The position numbers were made by a program, and so were the translations under genes. The notes below the pieces were generated by a model. That model made no database searches, was not told the DNA's origin, and saw nothing but the letters and a program-made list of their open reading frames with translations. A stretch of 38,433 bases of DNA from a virus: IMG/VR virus record IMGVR_UViG_3300006733_000028, positions 1 through 38,433 of that record; one strand, given 5' to 3'. This document shows positions 29,488 through 38,106 of this stretch, in pieces; the stretch's first letter is position 1, and the number at the start of each line of letters is the position of its first letter.

Positions 29488-29896
29488 CGTAATGTGATTT
29501 TACCTTTCTTAACAGCACCATCGGTTCATCTCCACGCAGAATTGCCTTCATAAAACTACGCCAGACTTTCTTTTGACTCTCTTTCCAAAATTCTCTATAA
29601 ACCATATTAACCATAAACATATAAAGTTCATGAGAGATTGTATAATCAAACTTAAAATCCTTTTTCTCGCTCCATCCGCCTTTATTTCCCATCTTTTTCA
29701 ATTCTATCTGTTTGAGCCAGTTTATCCTCCGCGTTTCCTCGCATAATGCTGGAAAATTATGGAGTTTGTTATCAAGAAATTTATTAGCAATTTTTCTTAT
29801 AGTCCCCATTCCTACACGCTTTATAGTATCTGGCTCTTCCTTTATAGTTTCGTTTATTGCGTTATTCAGCATTTCTTGATTAGTAGCTTTTTTCAT
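29456..29896 (-). CDS. Hypothetical helical protein of the glycan island
   Basis: The 146-residue helical protein has SHELYMFMVNMVYREFWKESQKKVWRSF and the following FMKAILRGDEPMVLLRKVKSHYD as its most distinctive parts. It starts in an ATGA junction with the methyltransferase, so it is co-translated. No known domain recognised. Confidence 0.7.
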   Translation of the reverse strand: MKKATNQEMLNNAINETIKEEPDTIKRVGMGTIRKIANKFLDNKLHNFPALCEETRRINWLKQIELKKMGNKGGWSEKKDFKFDYTISHELYMFMVNMVYREFWKESQKKVWRSFMKAILRGDEPMVLLRKVKSHYDGINSKIAFR

Positions 29897-30450
29897 TTTA
29901 TTATTCCCACACCTGCATACCAGTTTCTAACACGGGTTATTTCTTTTATAGCCATACAATTTTTGTATCTTTTTTTTATTTCCTCTGGTGTCTTAAAATA
30001 TCTTACATGGCCTTTACAGTTAAACATAGGTAAACTAAATACAATATGAGTGTCTTTTTTTATATTTTTTAAGACCTGTATATCATCATCTATATGCTCT
30101 AATACTTCAGAGGTAATAACAACATTGTAAAAAAACTTATCATATATTCTTTTATCATATGCATCTCCAACGAAAAAACGCATATTCACTATATCGTCAG
30201 CTATTTTTACGGCCACTATGCTAAAATCAAATCCAAAATATTGCTTAAATCCTTCATCATATAAAAAATGCGCTAACTGTCCTGTTCCGCAACCAATCTC
30301 TAATATCTCGGGTTTTTTAATTTGCCTGACAAACTCTATCATCTGTTTCCAAATATCGTAATATATTGAATCTTTATAATAAGCACGGTATTTATCAAGA
30401 TCGTCTTTATATACTCTGTTGTAATAGGTGCTATCTAAGGCTTTTCCCAT
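29893..30450 (-). CDS. SAM-dependent methyltransferase (class I)
   Basis: The 185 residues have motif I LEIGCGTGQLAHFLYD (about 47-62), the strand-2 acidic position FGFDFS (about 70), and NVVITSEVLEHIDDD (about 107-121). These are typical of Methyltransf_11/UbiE/rebeccamycin-like enzymes. The substrate is probably a sugar or other small metabolite. It starts in a TAATG junction directly after the small gene that follows the capsid gene, so it opens the cargo island. Confidence 0.85.
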   Translation of the reverse strand: MGKALDSTYYNRVYKDDLDKYRAYYKDSIYYDIWKQMIEFVRQIKKPEILEIGCGTGQLAHFLYDEGFKQYFGFDFSIVAVKIADDIVNMRFFVGDAYDKRIYDKFFYNVVITSEVLEHIDDDIQVLKNIKKDTHIVFSLPMFNCKGHVRYFKTPEEIKKRYKNCMAIKEITRVRNWYAGVGIIK

Positions 30451-30644
30451 TATGAACGCCTATGACTTTTCTTTACCGCTTTTAATGGTGTTAACATACT
30501 CATGCAAACGGCATGAGGATTTTTAGCTTTGCCTTTTTTTGTAACAGCAACTACGCAACGATGAAAGGCCTCTGTATGTATTCCTTTACCATTAGGAGCT
30601 TTTAATCCGGCTTTCTGATAAAGACCTTTGATTTTTTTGCTCAT
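30450..30644 (-). CDS. Small basic phage protein after the capsid gene
   Basis: This 64-residue, strongly basic protein contains KGIHTEAFHRCVVAVTKKG and KNPHAVCMSML. Related small proteins with an 'NP.AVC' box occur in many phages beside head and tail genes, function unknown. GATGAGG precedes the ATG. It lies between the capsid terminator hairpin and the glycan island. Confidence 0.65.
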   Translation of the reverse strand: MSKKIKGLYQKAGLKAPNGKGIHTEAFHRCVVAVTKKGKAKNPHAVCMSMLTPLKAVKKSHRRS

Positions 30645-30670
30645 ATTAGCCTCATCTTTATTTTAAAGAG

Positions 30671-30700
30671 GGGCGGGCAAGCCCTCAAGACTGCCCGCCC
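30671..30700 (-). terminator. Hairpin after the major capsid gene
   Basis: On the minus strand a perfect nine-base G+C stem (GGGCGGGCA/TGCCCGCCC) has a 12-base loop, followed by CTCTTT. It starts eight bases after the capsid stop. The T-tract is weak, so partial termination or mRNA 3'-end protection of the abundant capsid message is likely. Confidence 0.65.
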
Positions 30701-30708
30701 TATTAGCG

Positions 30709-31656
30709 TTACGCTATTGTGCCGCTATTTCTTAGGTTGTCGTGTTCAGCGTGTCCTTTTTCGTTCCCGTATTCCAGCGTCATCTCTGCTTCCACCCAGC
30801 CTTTAACTGACGAGGCTGTTGGAGCGCCTTTGTATTGCCTAATATCACGCAATACCGCTACCTTTATCTGCTCAGGCGTTGTAATAGCTATGTGTCTGTC
30901 TTCTATCTGCCTGTCAGGTATGATATCGAGCGTTCCAAAAGAACCTTCATACTTGTTGATGTTCGCGATTGCTTGTCTTGTGGATGCATTGATATTGAAG
31001 CTGAAACCAGTCTTGGCCGTGAACTTCTTAGAGATAGTTCTCTTGACATGTCCACCGCAGAAAAGTGCACGCGGATCTCCACCACTATCCCAAATTTCCT
31101 GTAATCTCTCATTAACCATATCTTCTGTTAATTGAGCAGGATAACCAGGCGATAACGCTGAAGCACCACCAGATTGATGTCCGGTGTGAGATACGATAGC
31201 CTTTAAAAGACCCCTCATACGTCTACCATTAGAAGCCGCCGTAGCGCTTCCACCAGCAGTCCTGTCGCCAGTTGAAAGCATAGCTTTCTCGTAATCAACT
31301 GCGATTTCTTTTAGAGCTTTCATAACCTCACGCGCAACCAAGTTTTTAATACCGGCAACGGTTACAGCCATCATCGTAAAGGAAACATCCCAATTTCTAA
31401 GCCTAATCTGCGTATAATTGTAAACCCTTGTTCTGTGAGTAGGATTAGCATACGAAACATCAGCACCTTCACGAAGACCTGTCCTCGAAGCTGATTCAAG
31501 ATTATCTGTCTGCCATTCGTGTTTGGTGCCTAATGCTTGAACCTTTCGGGACATACTATATAAAGGCGTATCATCTGCAAAGAGGTCCGCCACTACATCA
31601 GTAAGGCCTTCCCGTTGACCAATAGTGTAATAACTGGTTTGATAAGTAAGTGCCAT
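30709..31656 (-). CDS. Major capsid protein (SU10/HK97-fold type)
   Basis: The 315-residue protein shows the SU10-like major capsid pattern. N-terminal YTIGQREGLTDVVADLFADDTPLYS (about 10-34) is followed by KHEWQTDNLESAS, RNWDVSFTMMAVTVAGI and VDYEKAMLSTGDR. A peripheral domain contains GLLKAIVSHTG, and then DPRALFCGGHVKRTIS. It directly follows the scaffold gene. A GAGGTG ribosome binding site and the downstream hairpin fit high expression. The assignment rests on gene order and these motifs. Confidence 0.85.
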   Translation of the reverse strand: MALTYQTSYYTIGQREGLTDVVADLFADDTPLYSMSRKVQALGTKHEWQTDNLESASRTGLREGADVSYANPTHRTRVYNYTQIRLRNWDVSFTMMAVTVAGIKNLVAREVMKALKEIAVDYEKAMLSTGDRTAGGSATAASNGRRMRGLLKAIVSHTGHQSGGASALSPGYPAQLTEDMVNERLQEIWDSGGDPRALFCGGHVKRTISKKFTAKTGFSFNINASTRQAIANINKYEGSFGTLDIIPDRQIEDRHIAITTPEQIKVAVLRDIRQYKGAPTASSVKGWVEAEMTLEYGNEKGHAEHDNLRNSGTIA

Positions 31657-31686
31657 TTGTAATTCACCTCTTTCCCTGAAAAAGCA

Positions 31687-32724
31687 TTATTCTTCTTTGT
31701 ATTCCGCAGGGATAAGCGCATCAATATTAAATCGTGGATCATGAAGCACAAGCGCTTCTTTATCATAAATACTGCTTCCGCGAAATGCTCTTTTGCGTAA
31801 GCTCTCAAGTTTAGTTTTGGCTACATTGCCTTTTACCTTACTTGTATCTAAAGAGGTCTTGCGCTTCATCTTATTTTGCGCCCTTTTTAAATCTTTCACC
31901 TTAGATTTGCCAGAAGATTCCTTTTGCAAGGCCTTATAATGATCAACCGCTAATCCTAACGCTAATGCCTGTCCATCCTCAACCTTTTGAAGTTTAGGAT
32001 AATCAGCGTATATCTGCTGTGCAATTTTCTTTATAACTGGGGCTGCTGTATCAATATCTTCAATGTCAGGATCATCATATACTTCCGCCGCCTTATCATT
32101 GTATAAAGCGACTTGACCATCATAGAATCGCTGAGGTGCAGAAGTTATGACATTATCAATCTTCATCTCAAGGTCAACCAGTTGATTTAATTTAGTATTA
32201 GTCTCTTCTGATTCTTCTTCCCGCGCCAGTTTAGCTTGCCTTAACCTTATTTCACGTTTTAAGGTTTTTAATTCTGCCACGGTTTTTGCCTCAAGTTTAA
32301 CGGTATCGGGGTCGCGGGTATCGGGGGTTTGTTTGGCGGTTGTTTCAGCAATTTTTATTTTCCGCGTCAAGGCATCAACACGTTTAGTAAGCTTCTTAAC
32401 AACCTTGTTGTGCTTGGACTTTGGAATTAAATCCCCTTCCTCGCCTTCTTCACCTTCAGTATCTTCTTCGCTTTCCTCTTCCTCTTCCTCCTCTTCTTCT
32501 TCTTCAGTTTCTTCTTCCTCATCATCAATACCTTCTTCTTCTTTCTCACCAGAAGGTATTTCTTCCCCTTCACCGACTTTGCTTTTCGGCTTTTCTTTTT
32601 CTTCTGTCTCTGGCAAATCTAAGGAAGAAAGAACATCATCCACGACTTTCTTCCCTTTTTCCCTGACTTCCTGTTCTTCCACTTTCTTTTCCTCTGCTGT
32701 TTGGTTCACTTTATTTACTGCCAT
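31687..32724 (-). CDS. Scaffold-type acidic protein
   Basis: The 345-residue protein has a long glutamate-rich region (about residues 50-95, with runs of up to ten E) encoded by GAA/GAG. A coiled-coil centre follows (LKTLKREIRLRQAKLAREEE) and then a basic C-terminus (KDLKRAQNKMKRKTS), which usually binds the capsid protein. The location between portal and capsid genes is that of scaffolds. AGGAGG is before the ATG. Confidence 0.8.
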   Translation of the reverse strand: MAVNKVNQTAEEKKVEEQEVREKGKKVVDDVLSSLDLPETEEKEKPKSKVGEGEEIPSGEKEEEGIDDEEEETEEEEEEEEEEESEEDTEGEEGEEGDLIPKSKHNKVVKKLTKRVDALTRKIKIAETTAKQTPDTRDPDTVKLEAKTVAELKTLKREIRLRQAKLAREEESEETNTKLNQLVDLEMKIDNVITSAPQRFYDGQVALYNDKAAEVYDDPDIEDIDTAAPVIKKIAQQIYADYPKLQKVEDGQALALGLAVDHYKALQKESSGKSKVKDLKRAQNKMKRKTSLDTSKVKGNVAKTKLESLRKRAFRGSSIYDKEALVLHDPRFNIDALIPAEYKEE

Positions 32725-32747
32725 CTTACACCTCCTCGCATTTTTTT

Positions 32748-32797
32748 CAGGCTTGGGAGCCTGTCCGGGATTTCATAGTTTAACGTGTTAAGACACG
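32748..32797. other. Two hairpins in the scaffold leader
   Basis: CAGGCT-TGGG-AGCCTG (32748-32763) and CGTGT-TAAG-ACACG (32784-32797) can each fold. They lie in the 108-base gap between two head genes. Neither is followed by a T-tract on the minus strand, so they are not ordinary terminators; an mRNA processing or stability role is possible. Confidence 0.4.
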
Positions 32798-32832
32798 CAC
32801 AGTTTTTTGACTTGAGGGTCATTCCCCGGGAT

Positions 32833-33120
32833 TTATTTAACTTCATGTTCAATCCTTTTTTCTTCTTTCAAACTCCGTGCTATAAAAACGCAGGAATCCA
32901 GCTCAGTTTGCAATGCTGTCAAACCTACGATTATTCCCAATATCCTATCTGAAGAAATATTGGGATTTCTTTCGCTATCATCAAGCTTTCTATCCTTAAC
33001 ACCTTCTATAATACATTTAACTATCTGTCCAAACTCACTCCGCAGGTGTTGTTCTACAAGTTGGCCAATATAAATTTTATCTTCAGGCTCATTACGTTTC
33101 ATTCTCTCTTCTATTGTCAA
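32833..33120 (-). CDS. 95-residue hypothetical head-region protein
   Basis: The protein is predicted helical, with a charged N-terminus (TIEERMKRNEPEDKIYIGQLVEQHL) and a LGIIVGLTALQTELDSCVFIARSL helix. It lies one base after the stop of the upstream 60-residue gene. No family recognised; small helical genes between portal and scaffold are common in podoviruses. Confidence 0.65.
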   Translation of the reverse strand: MTIEERMKRNEPEDKIYIGQLVEQHLRSEFGQIVKCIIEGVKDRKLDDSERNPNISSDRILGIIVGLTALQTELDSCVFIARSLKEEKRIEHEVK

Positions 33121-33121
33121 T

Positions 33122-33304
33122 TTATTTTCTCCTTTTTAATTCTTTTTTTGCCGTTAAAAGGGTATCGCTTATAATCTTTCCGGTTTTTATTTTGAAATTC
33201 ATCACTGAAAAAGTCATGGCAACTTTAATTCCATTACCTACACCTTGATGTATATGTTTATCCGCGGCTCTATCTAATATCTTTAATTTCGTTTTTAAAA
33301 ACAT
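33122..33304 (-). CDS. 60-residue basic hypothetical protein
   Basis: It starts in a TAATG junction with the portal stop. The product is basic (about 23% K/R) with GNGIKVAMTFSVMNFKIKTGK in its middle, probably beta strands, and a KKELKRRK tail. Function unknown. Confidence 0.6.
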   Translation of the reverse strand: MFLKTKLKILDRAADKHIHQGVGNGIKVAMTFSVMNFKIKTGKIISDTLLTAKKELKRRK

Positions 33305-35334
33305 TATGGTCTTCTTTCTTCTATTGGTGGTTTAGGTTTGCCTGATGGCATTGCCTTATCGGGAGCATACTTTCTGCCTTGTATTGGTACAAGCAACTGT
33401 TCTTTGTAAACTTCAAGCATTATATCTATCTGCTTTAAATCTATCCCCTCATTTATAGCCTTGTTTCTCATCTGCTGGAGCATAGTATTCTTCTGCTCTT
33501 CCATTTGGGCTTTTTCCTCTTGGGTGTAGAGTATCTTTTTGGATATTCTGTGGTCATAATCCTGCAAAAATAGTTGTTTTAACTCGTATTGTTTAATATC
33601 GGGGTCGCCTGTAAACATTTTTATAAGATTAAATGCCTTCTGAGCACGCATTTGAGGATTGGTATTATCTAATCTACCATTAGGGATGATATCTCTTTTT
33701 CCCTGTATTTCCCTACGGGTAATCTTCTGTGGTGGCTCACCTGTAGTAAGGACTTCTTCTTCCTCATCGCCATATTGATCATATAAAGCGTCTATCTTCC
33801 CATACACCTTTGCCATCTGTTGTTGAAATATCTGTAAATCTAATGCTTGGACTTTTCCCTGCAAACCCTCTAACATATTTATTTCTCTTGCTGTCTTTTT
33901 ACCGCCCTGGGCCATACCAGGAAGGTTGGTAGGATCACTCGAAGCTGCCGTTATATTCCCTAATCTTTGATCAGCCCAAGCCTTAAGATACTGAGCAAAT
34001 TGAAAAAGAGCTGGTTGACTAAGATTCGTCATTTGGCGTATCTGGTAATCATCGGGAGAACCTATCGTTTCAACTGTCTCACCTGGTACATAACTACGAT
34101 TTTTTATATTGGTTACGGTGTTTCTTTTAGTGACTATTGTAGGCCGATTGACTATTGTGCCATTATCCTCAGCCTGATTAATAGCTTGAGTTATGCCTAT
34201 CTGGTAATCTTCATCAAGTTCACATATTCCGCGGGCCTTGTAAATACCTTCATCAATAAGTTCGCGCCGAACATCATCATAAGGAAATTCACCGTGATCG
34301 TAAGGTACTTCGATAAATCTTAAAACATCTTGTGGAGCGCTTTCAGGGTAAGTAAGAATACATCTTTCTTTTATGCCGTCGTCATTTATGTCATACCATA
34401 CGCAGACTTCGTGGAGCAGAATTAACTCGTCTTGATATTTAGAAGGAACTTTCTCTTTAGTTGCTCCCCATTTTTCTATCGTTTCTTCTGGATATTCTTC
34501 GTATTTTTCATCACGCATCTCTTTCTTAATTTCATTTACAGTTTTCCAAACGTTATCTTGGATAAATCTTGCATATTGTAAATCGGTAGTATCGGTAGGA
34601 ATTACCATATCTTCTCTTAAATCGCGAGCTACGACAAGAGGCCTGTTGTTTTCAACTTCCAATAAAGTAAATTCAAATTTCTTTTCACCTTCTCTAAATT
34701 TATTTATGGCTTTTCTTACTTCCTCAATATTCTCTTCAAACTCATCCTCTATGCCCAATTCCTCAATAATGATTTTTTCCAATATATCGTCAGTAGTACG
34801 TTCATCGTAGATTGCCTTTAGGATTTCCTCGTCTAAATCATCAAGATCTAAATAATCGGTATAGCTCCGGGTCGTATATTCCCAAACTGTCTTAAATATC
34901 ACGATAGCTTGTTCAAGCATTTTATCGATGCCAATACAATAGTCCTTGAAAAACTTAACTTTGGTGCGCATGCGCCAATCAAATAGAACCTCTTTTTTCT
35001 TTGCTGGTTCTATGTCTTCTGCTCCAAAAGGCTCAAATGTGCATATCGGAGTTACGCCATAGGCAAGATTTGCATAGGGAGGTTTTATGCTATAAATATG
35101 GCTGTCTATTAAGGGAATAGAATAGTTAGCGCAATTCTTCCAAGGAAAGACTTTTTTATTTCTATATCCAAAACGTAAATTACGAAGCCTGTCTATCTTG
35201 GCCTCCCAATTGGCTCGGGCAGTTCTTTCGGTTTCAACATCTTGAGCTGTCTGTTTGGCAAAATCTTTTATCTCTTCCGTAATCTTAAGAGCATTAACTT
35301 CTTTTAATGCTTCCGGGTGCATAGTCGTTCTCAT
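33304..35334 (-). CDS. Portal protein
   Basis: The 676-residue protein is in the normal place after the terminase. N-terminal helices (NWEAKIDRLRNLRFGYR) are followed by FPWKNCANYSIPLIDSHIYSIKPPYANLAYG (about 62-92), a segment typical of large podoviral portals. A long acidic insertion is next, then PYDDVRRELIDEGIYKARGICELDEDYQIGITQAINQAEDN (about 355-395), the stem-helix region. The C-terminal part is helical and Q-rich (barrel). AAGGAG precedes the ATG. Confidence 0.85.
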   Translation of the reverse strand: MRTTMHPEALKEVNALKITEEIKDFAKQTAQDVETERTARANWEAKIDRLRNLRFGYRNKKVFPWKNCANYSIPLIDSHIYSIKPPYANLAYGVTPICTFEPFGAEDIEPAKKKEVLFDWRMRTKVKFFKDYCIGIDKMLEQAIVIFKTVWEYTTRSYTDYLDLDDLDEEILKAIYDERTTDDILEKIIIEELGIEDEFEENIEEVRKAINKFREGEKKFEFTLLEVENNRPLVVARDLREDMVIPTDTTDLQYARFIQDNVWKTVNEIKKEMRDEKYEEYPEETIEKWGATKEKVPSKYQDELILLHEVCVWYDINDDGIKERCILTYPESAPQDVLRFIEVPYDHGEFPYDDVRRELIDEGIYKARGICELDEDYQIGITQAINQAEDNGTIVNRPTIVTKRNTVTNIKNRSYVPGETVETIGSPDDYQIRQMTNLSQPALFQFAQYLKAWADQRLGNITAASSDPTNLPGMAQGGKKTAREINMLEGLQGKVQALDLQIFQQQMAKVYGKIDALYDQYGDEEEEVLTTGEPPQKITRREIQGKRDIIPNGRLDNTNPQMRAQKAFNLIKMFTGDPDIKQYELKQLFLQDYDHRISKKILYTQEEKAQMEEQKNTMLQQMRNKAINEGIDLKQIDIMLEVYKEQLLVPIQGRKYAPDKAMPSGKPKPPIEERRP

Positions 35335-35335
35335 C

Positions 35336-35533
35336 TTATTTCTCCTTAGCCTCTAACTTCTCTTTATCTTTAATAAGTTGATTTTCGTCTTTAATAAGTG
35401 TGATCATATGTTCTTGCTGAGTATCAAGTCTACCTTGCAAACTATCAATTTCGGCCTGAACCTTTTTCTTTTCTTCTTGTAATTTCCGCAATTCTTCTAC
35501 TACTAATACTTTGCCTGTTTCGAATTTGCTCAT
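35336..35533 (-). CDS. 65-residue coiled-coil protein
   Basis: The complete chain is one coiled coil (VVEELRKLQEEKKKVQAEI, SLQGRLDTQQEH, LIKDKEKLEAKEK), probably a dimer or higher oligomer. GGAG lies about ten bases before the ATG. It stands between terminase and portal genes; small coiled coils there may aid packaging or portal assembly. No family name. Confidence 0.7.
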   Translation of the reverse strand: MSKFETGKVLVVEELRKLQEEKKKVQAEIDSLQGRLDTQQEHMITLIKDENQLIKDKEKLEAKEK

Positions 35534-35549
35534 TTTAGTTTAATCTCCA

Positions 35550-36854
35550 TTAATATCCGCTTATCTTATAGCCCCCGGTTCCTACTTCCACCGGCTCACC
35601 TTGACTTACTTTGTCTATCGGTTCTTGTTCATCTATCCGTCTTTCAATTGCTTGTGCTGATTGCAAATAGTTCTTTATACCCCATACTGCTAAACCTAAA
35701 GATATAACACAGTCATCATGCTTTCCTTCCGGAGCCGAGTAAACTATCTTTCCGCCTTTAGTAATGGAATACTCAAACTGCATAAGCTCTTGAGTTATAA
35801 CATTAATATTTGGAAAGGTAATAAGACGTTGTTCTATAGCTATCGCAAGTTGTTCCACCAGTTGTTGCTTACTCTCATTGGTAAACTTAAATCCTTCTAT
35901 TGAGACACCTGAAACCTGTAAATCATCAAATATTGGATCTCCTACACCTGTTGCATCAAGCCAGACAAGAGCGTTGTTATATTTATTAGCAAGGAATTGT
36001 ATCCGACCCTTCTGTTCAGGCCAGCGAATATCTTGAAATCTATCAAATGCCACTACCTCACGTGTAAGGGCATCTATTACGTTTAATACGGTAAAGTCAT
36101 GACTTTTAGCTAAATCTACCCCCATAACATAAAAACGGCCTTCTATGGGGCTTTTAAGTGTTGCTATAGCGCATTTACGCACACCCTTAAAGACAGATGT
36201 TTCATCATCTAAAAATTCGGCCATAATCTCTTGTCTAAAAAGCCTCTCAGACATATCTTGTTTGGTTTGCTTTATTTCCTCGGCAGGGATATATTTATTA
36301 ATATTGGTAGGAAAATGCCAACCTTTCCATTCAAGTTCTTTTTCATCAAGTCCTTTGATATATAAATCATAAAGCCAATTCCGGCCTTTCGGTGTAGAAA
36401 TAAACATAGCCCAACCATTAGAGTCTATAAGCATGGGCCGGACCACACTTGTCCAAGCAGTTTCTCTTATATCTCTACACTCATCGAGAATCACACCTTT
36501 TAATCCAATTCCGCGAAGGCTATCCGGTTTATCAGCGCCTTTAAGGACAATTCGGGTTTGTCGAAGAGTGTGATATGCAGATAATTCAACTTCGTTATAT
36601 TTCCAATAAGGGTCATTTTTAAGAAGGGTTTTTAAACGTATCCAAACAATGTCTTTAACCTGACCGTAATAAGGTGCAAGAATCCAATACAATCCTGGAT
36701 TACTCATAGCCTTATCCAAAATTATATTTATCGCCATCTCTGTCTTGCCACCACGTCTGCCGATGATAACTACTTTAAAACGTGTAGTATCATTTTCTAT
36801 CTCGGCCTGATACGGCTGGGGTTGGTAAGGGATTTCCACCGTCAGTTCTTTCAT
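35550..36854 (-). CDS. Terminase large subunit (TerL)
   Basis: The 434-residue protein has the ATPase Walker A GRRGGKTE (32-39) and Walker B VILDECRD (about 120-127). A coupling-type motif is seen in FISTPKGRNWLYD (about 151-163). The RNase H-like nuclease domain starts with the metal site MGVDLAKSHDFTVLNVID (about 244-261); further acidic residues are in ALVWLDATGVGD (about 296) and EGKHDDCVISLGLA (about 384). All motor and nuclease motifs are intact. The start overlaps the small subunit gene by 65 bases, with AAAGGG before the ATG. Confidence 0.95.
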   Translation of the reverse strand: MKELTVEIPYQPQPYQAEIENDTTRFKVVIIGRRGGKTEMAINIILDKAMSNPGLYWILAPYYGQVKDIVWIRLKTLLKNDPYWKYNEVELSAYHTLRQTRIVLKGADKPDSLRGIGLKGVILDECRDIRETAWTSVVRPMLIDSNGWAMFISTPKGRNWLYDLYIKGLDEKELEWKGWHFPTNINKYIPAEEIKQTKQDMSERLFRQEIMAEFLDDETSVFKGVRKCAIATLKSPIEGRFYVMGVDLAKSHDFTVLNVIDALTREVVAFDRFQDIRWPEQKGRIQFLANKYNNALVWLDATGVGDPIFDDLQVSGVSIEGFKFTNESKQQLVEQLAIAIEQRLITFPNINVITQELMQFEYSITKGGKIVYSAPEGKHDDCVISLGLAVWGIKNYLQSAQAIERRIDEQEPIDKVSQGEPVEVGTGGYKISGY

Positions 36855-37275
36855 CTATTCCCTTTCGGATATAGGTTATGTGAGTGTGAGTGGATTGGTC
36901 TATAAGAGATTTTTCAGCAAGTTGATTCTTTAACTTAGCAATATGCTCCCAAGTTCTTAAGCGAATCGGCGGATCATCAACTTCTACAAAATCAAGCGAC
37001 TTTCCATCCGCGCCTTTCATATTGCCATCTTTGTCTACGAATATATTGCAGGATATAACTTTTGTAGCTTGGGTAAGTTTGTAGAGTTCTTCGGATTGAT
37101 ATTTTTCGGTAAGACCTGCTTGCTCCAAAGCATCTAATATGCTAACTTTGACTAACCGTTCAATTCGACAAGCTTGCCTTGAATACTTCTTAGAATAGCC
37201 AGCCGCACGTGCGGCATTGTATTGATTCATACCTGCTATACGATTAGCTTTGTATTTTAATTGGCGGTCTGTCAT
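36790..37275 (-). CDS. Terminase small subunit
   Basis: The 161-residue protein has an N-terminal helix-turn-helix (KANRIAGMNQYNAARAAGYSKKYSRQACRIERL, about 8-41), as in TerS proteins that bind the packaging site. A long central oligomerisation helix region and the segment RLRTWEHIAKLKNQL follow. The basic C-terminus overlaps the large subunit gene. AAGGAG is before the ATG, just after a hairpin terminator. Confidence 0.8.
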   Translation of the reverse strand: MTDRQLKYKANRIAGMNQYNAARAAGYSKKYSRQACRIERLVKVSILDALEQAGLTEKYQSEELYKLTQATKVISCNIFVDKDGNMKGADGKSLDFVEVDDPPIRLRTWEHIAKLKNQLAEKSLIDQSTHTHITYIRKGIDERTDGGNPLPTPAVSGRDRK

Positions 37276-37294
37276 GTTTCTCCTTCCAAAGAAG

Positions 37295-37315
37295 AAGGCA
37301 GTCGAAAACTGCCTT
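37295..37315 (-). terminator. Hairpin before the terminase operon
   Basis: AAGGCAGT (37295-37302) pairs with ACTGCCTT (37308-37315) over a five-base loop. On the minus strand it is followed by CTTCTTT; on the plus strand by TTATATT. It separates the small upstream genes from terminase. A second dyad (ATAGCTC-GCAA-GAGCTAT, 37329-37346) lies beside it, with an AT-rich TATAAT-like tract that may be a late promoter. Confidence 0.55.
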
Positions 37316-37363
37316 TTATATTCTTTGGATAGCTCGCAAGAGCTATATATTATATATACAAGT

Positions 37364-37666
37364 CTACACTAAGTAATACAAAAAAGGAATACTTAATAGT
37401 TTTAAATATATTGAATGTTTTTCTATTCTGCGCAGGATAATTCTTGAACGAGCTTCTAATCGTCGCTCTTTGGGGATTTTATAGCTTGATAAGTTATTAT
37501 ATTCTTTGAGTATTTTATGTAAGTTTGTTCTCATAATCTTTATGTCCTGCTTTGATATTCGCATGATTTTAAAACATTTAGTTATGTAAAAATAGTCAGT
37601 AGAATAATACTCAGCAAGATTTGCTGGGGTAAATCCTTCTAAATATGCCTTTTTGATGTCATTCAT
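37364..37666 (-). CDS. HTH-like 100-residue protein
   Basis: The N-terminal part (KKAYLEGFTPANLAEYYSTDYFYITKCFKIM) reads as a helix-turn-helix of sigma-factor or transposase-like type. The C-terminal part is basic and helical (ERRLEARSRIILRRIEKHSIYLKLL). Start and stop overlap with the upstream gene. It is the last gene before the terminator hairpin and terminase, so it may regulate late genes. Family uncertain. Confidence 0.6.
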   Translation of the reverse strand: MNDIKKAYLEGFTPANLAEYYSTDYFYITKCFKIMRISKQDIKIMRTNLHKILKEYNNLSSYKIPKERRLEARSRIILRRIEKHSIYLKLLSIPFLYYLV

Positions 37667-37939
37667 TCAGTTCTCGCCGTTCATATCCTCCAGTATTTTG
37701 TTTCTACATTCATTCCAACCTATTTCTTCACCATATTCTACACCGTCACTAAAGTCTAGTCTGTGCCCTCTCATTATTCCCATAGGATATACTTCCTTCT
37801 TTTTAGGTATCATATCTAGTATCTTGGAGTGGGCTTGGTCAACATCTTCGGGATTTGCTAAATCTCTATATCCTAAGTTATATATTTCTACAGGTATTGA
37901 ATATAATTTAGCGAGTATATCTTTTAATTTATCACTCAT
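37667..37939 (-). CDS. 90-residue hypothetical protein
   Basis: GGAGGGG precedes the ATG, which overlaps the 56-residue gene in an ATGA junction. The protein is acidic with a DVDQAHSKILDMIPKK helix and a YGEEIGWNECRNKILEDM C-terminus. The latter ending (GYNxxxD/E-C-x-x-K-I) is common in small phage proteins of unknown role. Confidence 0.65.
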   Translation of the reverse strand: MSDKLKDILAKLYSIPVEIYNLGYRDLANPEDVDQAHSKILDMIPKKKEVYPMGIMRGHRLDFSDGVEYGEEIGWNECRNKILEDMNGEN

Positions 37940-38106
37940 GTTTCCCCTCCTACTAAGCTACCATATATACGTTTCTTACATTTACTACATTCTAAGATTT
38001 CCCAATAACTTCCTACTTGGTATATATCGTGAAAAAAGTCAATTTTGAAAAGTCGCCAATTGTGCCTACAAAAAAACTGTTCTAACACTTCCCTTAATTT
38101 ACTCAT
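37936..38106 (-). CDS. 56-residue zinc-ribbon-like hypothetical protein
   Basis: The ATG at 38106 lies inside the last codons of the upstream gene; the TGA overlaps the next start (ATGA). The peptide has HNWRLFKIDFFHDIYQVG, then ECSKCKKRIYG. Such 'W...C..C' small proteins with a CxxC pair are frequent in phages. Function unknown. Confidence 0.6.
   Translation of the reverse strand: MSKLREVLEQFFCRHNWRLFKIDFFHDIYQVGSYWEILECSKCKKRIYGSLVGGET

Noticed and set aside
31041-31069. TTGACA-like promoter inside the capsid gene (plus strand)
   Set aside because: There is no -10 box at suitable spacing and no plus-strand gene downstream.
32333-32791. Long serine-rich plus-strand frames opposite the scaffold gene
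   Set aside because: They are the antisense reading of GAA/GAG glutamate runs in the scaffold protein.
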